DNA of 64,000 nt from Candidatus Latescibacterota bacterium (lineage in GTDB: Bacteria; Latescibacterota; UBA2968; UBA8231): contig JAJEFJ010000039.1 in NCBI GenBank assembly GCA_022820485.1, forward strand, positions 96,492-160,491, read 5' to 3'. Below the pieces are notes generated by a model. The model had not been told where the DNA came from, did no database searches, and was given only the letters and a program-made list of their open reading frames with translations. Positions 61,186 to 64,000 of this stretch are shown here, in pieces. Positions within the stretch are counted from its first letter, which is position 1; each line of letters begins with the position of its first letter. A program made the position numbers and the translations under genes.

Positions 61186-62147
61186 CTACTCGTCGGCGTC
61201 TAGGAGGGACTGGAATGCCTCCAGACTTTCTACTTGGATCGCCGCTCGATGCAACTGCTTGAGACGCTGCAAATCCTCAATGTCCCGTATGCGAGCGGTC
61301 AACGGATCCGCCGCGCCGAGCGCAAAGCGAATCTCCAGCACGTCGAGCAGATCTTCAATGGCGCGTTCTCGACCCCCTTGCTCAATGCCTTGCTCAATGC
61401 CTTGCTCAATGCCTTGCTCAATGCCTTGCTCAATGCCTTGTTGGGTCAGGTATTGGGCAACGGGTGATTCGCGGATCATATCCATTAGGCCCTCCTTGAA
61501 GAAAATGGCAGAAACGGTTTCTCGCGCATACACCAATCCGCTCAGCAGCGACATGCCGGCGAGACAATCGGCTTGAAGGCCACAACAAGTGTGGCCTGAC
61601 TGCACGTCGCCCGATCTAGCGGCTGCGCCTGCACCTCGCGCACACAAGTCTGCAGCCAATCGGCTGGCCGCCCGGTCGGCCGCATCAATGGTGCAAACGG
61701 CAAAAGTCCCACAGGCCCCGACTTGAGGATGCGCTGGCCGTCCAACTCGCTCAGCCGGATCACTTGGTACTCTATCAAGATGCGCTGACCGGGACGATCC
61801 TGTAGATAATGGCCCGGATCGCGCCGGCCGGCCTCCGACCGCAGGTAGATGACGCTGGAAACCACCGGCAGGCCGTATTGCTCAACGGCTCGCCCGATAT
61901 AGCCGACCATCCGCCGCGCCATCGGCGGCTGCGTACTATCGGCGGCTTGAAACTCGGTGTGGACGAGAACTGCTTCGCTGCCCAACCGCACTCGCAGCAA
62001 ACTGTCGGTCTGCCTCGCCTCGACGGTGAGTTGCTCTGGGTCAATCACTTCGGCACCTTCGACGTCGTCGCGACCGAGGGCAAAGCGGGTGAAATCGTCG
62101 GGGTAGTGGTGCATCAAATACTTGGAAACAATATCAAAGTCGGCCAT
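61186..62147 (-). pseudogene. Rpn-type PD-(D/E)XK nuclease, frameshifted
   Basis: The N-terminal frame (62147 to 61542) reads MADFDIVSKYLMHHYPDDF, the nuclease-like VLVHTEFQAAD with Glu and Gln in place, and RRMVGYIGRAVEQYGLPVVSSVIYL, as in Rpn/transposase-like nuclease proteins. It stops at SPACRC. The second frame (61659 to 61186) continues MSLLSGLVYARETVSAIF, a five-fold GIEQ repeat and a helical C-terminus. Joining the two gives a normal protein of about 315 residues, so one shift is present near 61560-61650. Either it is a broken gene or a phase-variable one. Rpn proteins promote recombination or act in phage defence, as known from the family. Confidence 0.72.
61381..61440 (-). repeat. 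Five perfect 12-bp tandem repeats in the Rpn-type gene
   Basis: The unit CTCAATGCCTTG is repeated five times without a mismatch. In the coding strand each unit encodes Gln-Gly-Ile-Glu, so changes in copy number keep the frame and vary the length of a helical linker. Perfect identity suggests recent slippage. Confidence 0.92.
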
Positions 62148-62183
62148 ACCCTACCAACGTTCCGCGATACGCACCGGCATGTC

Positions 62184-62263
62184 AAGGCAGCGTATCAACA
62201 CAAAGGCCGCCGGGGTTGGAATCCAGCGGCCTTTGGAATTAGGAACTGATGGTACGCTGCCTT
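62184..62263. terminator. Nested inverted repeats, probable terminator of the LRR gene
   Basis: An inner stem AAAGGCCGC (62202-62210) with GCGGCCTTT (62226-62234), within an outer 11-bp inverted repeat AAGGCAGCGTA (62184-62194) and TACGCTGCCTT (62253-62263). It lies between the LRR protein gene and the Rpn-type gene, both on the minus strand. The T-run is short. Confidence 0.55.
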
Positions 62264-62269
62264 TGGTTG

Positions 62270-62318
62270 TTATAAGTCCTCGGCGACGATGGCGAGATTG
62301 TCCAGCATCTAGCGAAAC
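62270..62318 (-). pseudogene. Fragment of a second zincin gene at the end of the LRR gene
   Basis: In the frame of the LRR protein the sequence reads EFR, TAG stop, then MLDNLAIVAEDL and TAA. This matches EEFRQALDNLAIVVEDW of the metallopeptidase at 60784-61152, and the two stretches are similar at DNA level. It is a remnant of about 15 codons without the active site, and the LRR gene stops inside it. Confidence 0.65.
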
Positions 62319-64000
62319 TCCTTCGTCTTTTCCACCTCAGACTCGATCAGGTCAAATCCCAATCCCGGCTTGGTAGGCAGCTCAATTCGGCCAGCGCGAG
62401 ATACCCGTTGAGATACAGACGGGTGCTCAAGCAGCGTTATCCGTTTGCCTTTGTCAGATGGAGCGACCATCCACTTGCCTACTTCGGTCGCATCACCCAT
62501 CGGCACACAGCCGATATGCCCGTCTTGGTTCGCGACCGGCTCGACAATGCGATACGATACGACAGGCTTGCTCGCCCGGCCCGACCTGCGGTACGCCGAC
62601 AACCCATCCATCGTCAGCGTCGCCCGACCACCGGTGGCTTCCCAAAAATTGAAACGGCTGGCATCGTCGGGGCCAGCATGAGTGAACTCCTGCACTTCAG
62701 CACTCAACCTGTCCAACGAGCCTTGCTGCGCCGAATACTTTGAATCTATGAGTAGGATCAAGGCGGCGCGGAAGTCCTTCTGAGACTGGCGGCTGTTTGG
62801 GATTCGCGCCCCATGCTCGGCCACAATGCGCTCAATGGACCACGTCGAAACCTGTGAGGCCGTGAAAATCTGAGCGCCGGCAGCAGCATCCCACTCATCC
62901 GTCCACTCCCCATCTTCAGCCACCCACAGATCCGGGACTTCCGAGGGGGGAATCAACCCGGCGAGATACAACTCTATTGGGCTGTACGACAGGCTGTTTC
63001 CGTAATTGGCAAAAGTCCCAAAGTGCCCCGCAGAATACCGGCCGCCGCCGTGCTCAATCAGATTGGCGCGATCGAATCCGCCCAACTGGCCATTGGCACT
63101 GCTGAAACCCCAGTGGCGCCCAACCGCGGTAGGAATCGTGTCGTTCGCCCACGAGTGCATAATTTCGTGGAGGGACGGCCCACTTAGGAGAGCCGAGTTG
63201 TAGGGGAAGTGCAGGATGGCGTTCAGCTTGCCCGCCGACCCGACCGTTTGGTTACGCGAATACCGGCTCTGGCCCGTACCCTGAATGGTGTTTTGGACTC
63301 CCATATGTATGCCGACATAATCATCATAGTACTGGTTATCGTCAAGATTCGCGAGGTTGGAAAAAACCATCAGATAATCAAAGGCGTCTTCGTAGTGGGC
63401 GAAGAATACTTGGGCCAGCGCGTCAAATTCAATGGGATCCGTTGTGAGCCGACCGGGAATGCCCATGACAACGACCCGGTCATCATATTGCGCGACGCCG
63501 CCATGTTGCGCGACAAGATTCTCGGTTGTGAACACGGGCGTTGGATCCTCAAACTCTCCCCCTACCGTAACCCCTCGGGCCTGAAAGACGGGGATATGAT
63601 TGTTGATGGAGGAGACGCTCAGGGGGTTGCCCTCAAGATCCAGCGTTGTCAGGTTGGTCAAGCCCCGCAACGCCGAAATATCCGAAATATTGTTCCGCCA
63701 AAGAATCAGCCTTGTCAGGTTGGTCAAGTCCCGCAACGCCGAAATATCCGAAATAGCGTTGACGCCAAGATCCAGCGTTGTCAGGTTGATCAAGCCCGAA
63801 AGTGCCGAAATATCCGAAATAGCGTTGACGGAAAGCTCCAGCGTTGTCAGCTTGGTCAAGCCCCGCAACGCCGAAATATCCGAAATAGCGTTACCGCTAA
63901 GCGACAGCGTTGTCAGCTTGGTCAAGCCCCGCAACGCCGAAATATCCGAAATAGCGTTACCGCTAAGCGACAGCGTTGTCAGCTTGGTCAAGTCCCAGAT
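62309..64000 (-). CDS. Leucine-rich-repeat protein with metalloprotease-like domain, N-terminus outside window
   Basis: At least 563 codons; the frame is open at the right edge, so the N-terminus (probably a signal peptide and more repeats) is missing. About six 22-residue internalin-like LRRs are visible (LTTLSLSGNAISDISALRGL), followed by a cap near SSINNHIPVFQARG. The rest has HEIMHSWAND (HExxH zinc motif), then GHFGTFANYGNSLSYSPIELYLAG and LIPPSEVPDLW, a pattern I associate with secreted metalloproteases of unknown specificity. The LRRs may bind a substrate or host protein (inference). It ends within a fragment of another gene. Confidence 0.72.
   Translation of the reverse strand: MWDLTKLTTLSLSGNAISDISALRGLTKLTTLSLSGNAISDISALRGLTKLTTLELSVNAISDISALSGLINLTTLDLGVNAISDISALRDLTNLTRLILWRNNISDISALRGLTNLTTLDLEGNPLSVSSINNHIPVFQARGVTVGGEFEDPTPVFTTENLVAQHGGVAQYDDRVVVMGIPGRLTTDPIEFDALAQVFFAHYEDAFDYLMVFSNLANLDDNQYYDDYVGIHMGVQNTIQGTGQSRYSRNQTVGSAGKLNAILHFPYNSALLSGPSLHEIMHSWANDTIPTAVGRHWGFSSANGQLGGFDRANLIEHGGGRYSAGHFGTFANYGNSLSYSPIELYLAGLIPPSEVPDLWVAEDGEWTDEWDAAAGAQIFTASQVSTWSIERIVAEHGARIPNSRQSQKDFRAALILLIDSKYSAQQGSLDRLSAEVQEFTHAGPDDASRFNFWEATGGRATLTMDGLSAYRRSGRASKPVVSYRIVEPVANQDGHIGCVPMGDATEVGKWMVAPSDKGKRITLLEHPSVSQRVSRAGRIELPTKPGLGFDLIESEVEKTKEFR
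63641..64000 (-). repeat. 66-bp tandem repeats encoding the LRRs
   Basis: Repeat starts at 63641, 63707, 63773, 63839, 63905 and 63971, exactly 66 bp apart, and continues past the edge. The units nearest the right edge are almost identical (e.g. 63839-63904 and 63905-63970), which suggests recent expansion or gene conversion. Confidence 0.9.

Overview
The window looks like a chromosome segment of a free-living or host-associated Gram-negative bacterium of the FCB/Latescibacteria/Poribacteria sphere; this is inference. The support is Bacteroidetes-like short ParE/ParC, a TonB-dependent receptor with a carboxypeptidase-regulatory-like N-terminus, many secreted proteins ending in FlgD-type Ig domains, DUF6785-type membrane proteins, phytanoyl-CoA dioxygenases and a Gfo/Idh dehydrogenase. 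No rRNA or tRNA gene was recognised. Most of the window is GC-rich and densely coding. Two islands are visibly AT-richer: about 24-33 kb and 36.8-39.7 kb.

Layout. 1-12 kb: secreted proteins, with three paralogous discoidin-like/FlgD-Ig proteins, a polytopic DUF6785-type protein, a large exported protein of unknown function and a secreted CBM9-like protein. 12-18 kb: a co-directional set of lipoproteins (unknown lipoprotein, parvulin-type isomerase, CRTAC1/ASPIC-UnbV repeat protein, TPR protein) with a palindromic dispersed repeat between two of them. 18-21 kb: gltX and a DEAD-box helicase.

21-32.5 kb (minus strand) is the most interesting region: an apparently complete streptolysin-S-like thiazole/oxazole-modified peptide (TOMM/LAP) operon. 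Reading from its promoter end it has three tandem small precursor genes with a near-identical leader and very different Cys-rich cores (8 Cys in a row, 9 Cys in a row, and an interrupted Cys/Ser core). These are followed by an E1-like cyclodehydratase partner (SagC-like), a divergent nitroreductase-like protein, a SagB-like dehydrogenase, an ABC-2 permease, a YcaO cyclodehydratase (SagD-like), a CPBP protease (SagE-like), an unusual ABC ATPase fused to a TPR domain, a TonB-dependent receptor and a secreted TPR protein homologous to that fused domain. The small precursor genes are too short or too nested to be obvious and were read directly from the sequence.

33-37 kb: parE-parC, divergent from the TOMM operon. 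36.8-39.8 kb: a type II restriction-modification pair inserted exactly behind parC, bounded by a second, diverged copy of the last 57 bp of parC. It is followed by a hicA with an in-frame amber codon and an intact hicB. 40-56 kb: housekeeping and metabolic genes (rpe, pepF-like, PhyH x2, a primary-type sigma factor, arfB, Gfo/Idh, rpsR with an apparent AUC start, a lone BMC shell protein, a solitary DNA methyltransferase, SDR, ctaA, a PurO-like IMP cyclohydrolase, rpsU with a Gly/Arg tail, a cold-shock protein). 55-59.7 kb: a frdABCD operon followed by a frameshifted ADP-ribosylglycohydrolase and a VOC protein, with two CRISPR-like repeats lying in the frdA leader. 59.8-64 kb: an ankyrin protein, a small zincin, a frameshifted Rpn-type nuclease with a 12-bp coding repeat, and a leucine-rich-repeat metalloprotease-like protein running off the right edge.

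All functional statements come from motif recognition by eye; no database search was possible.
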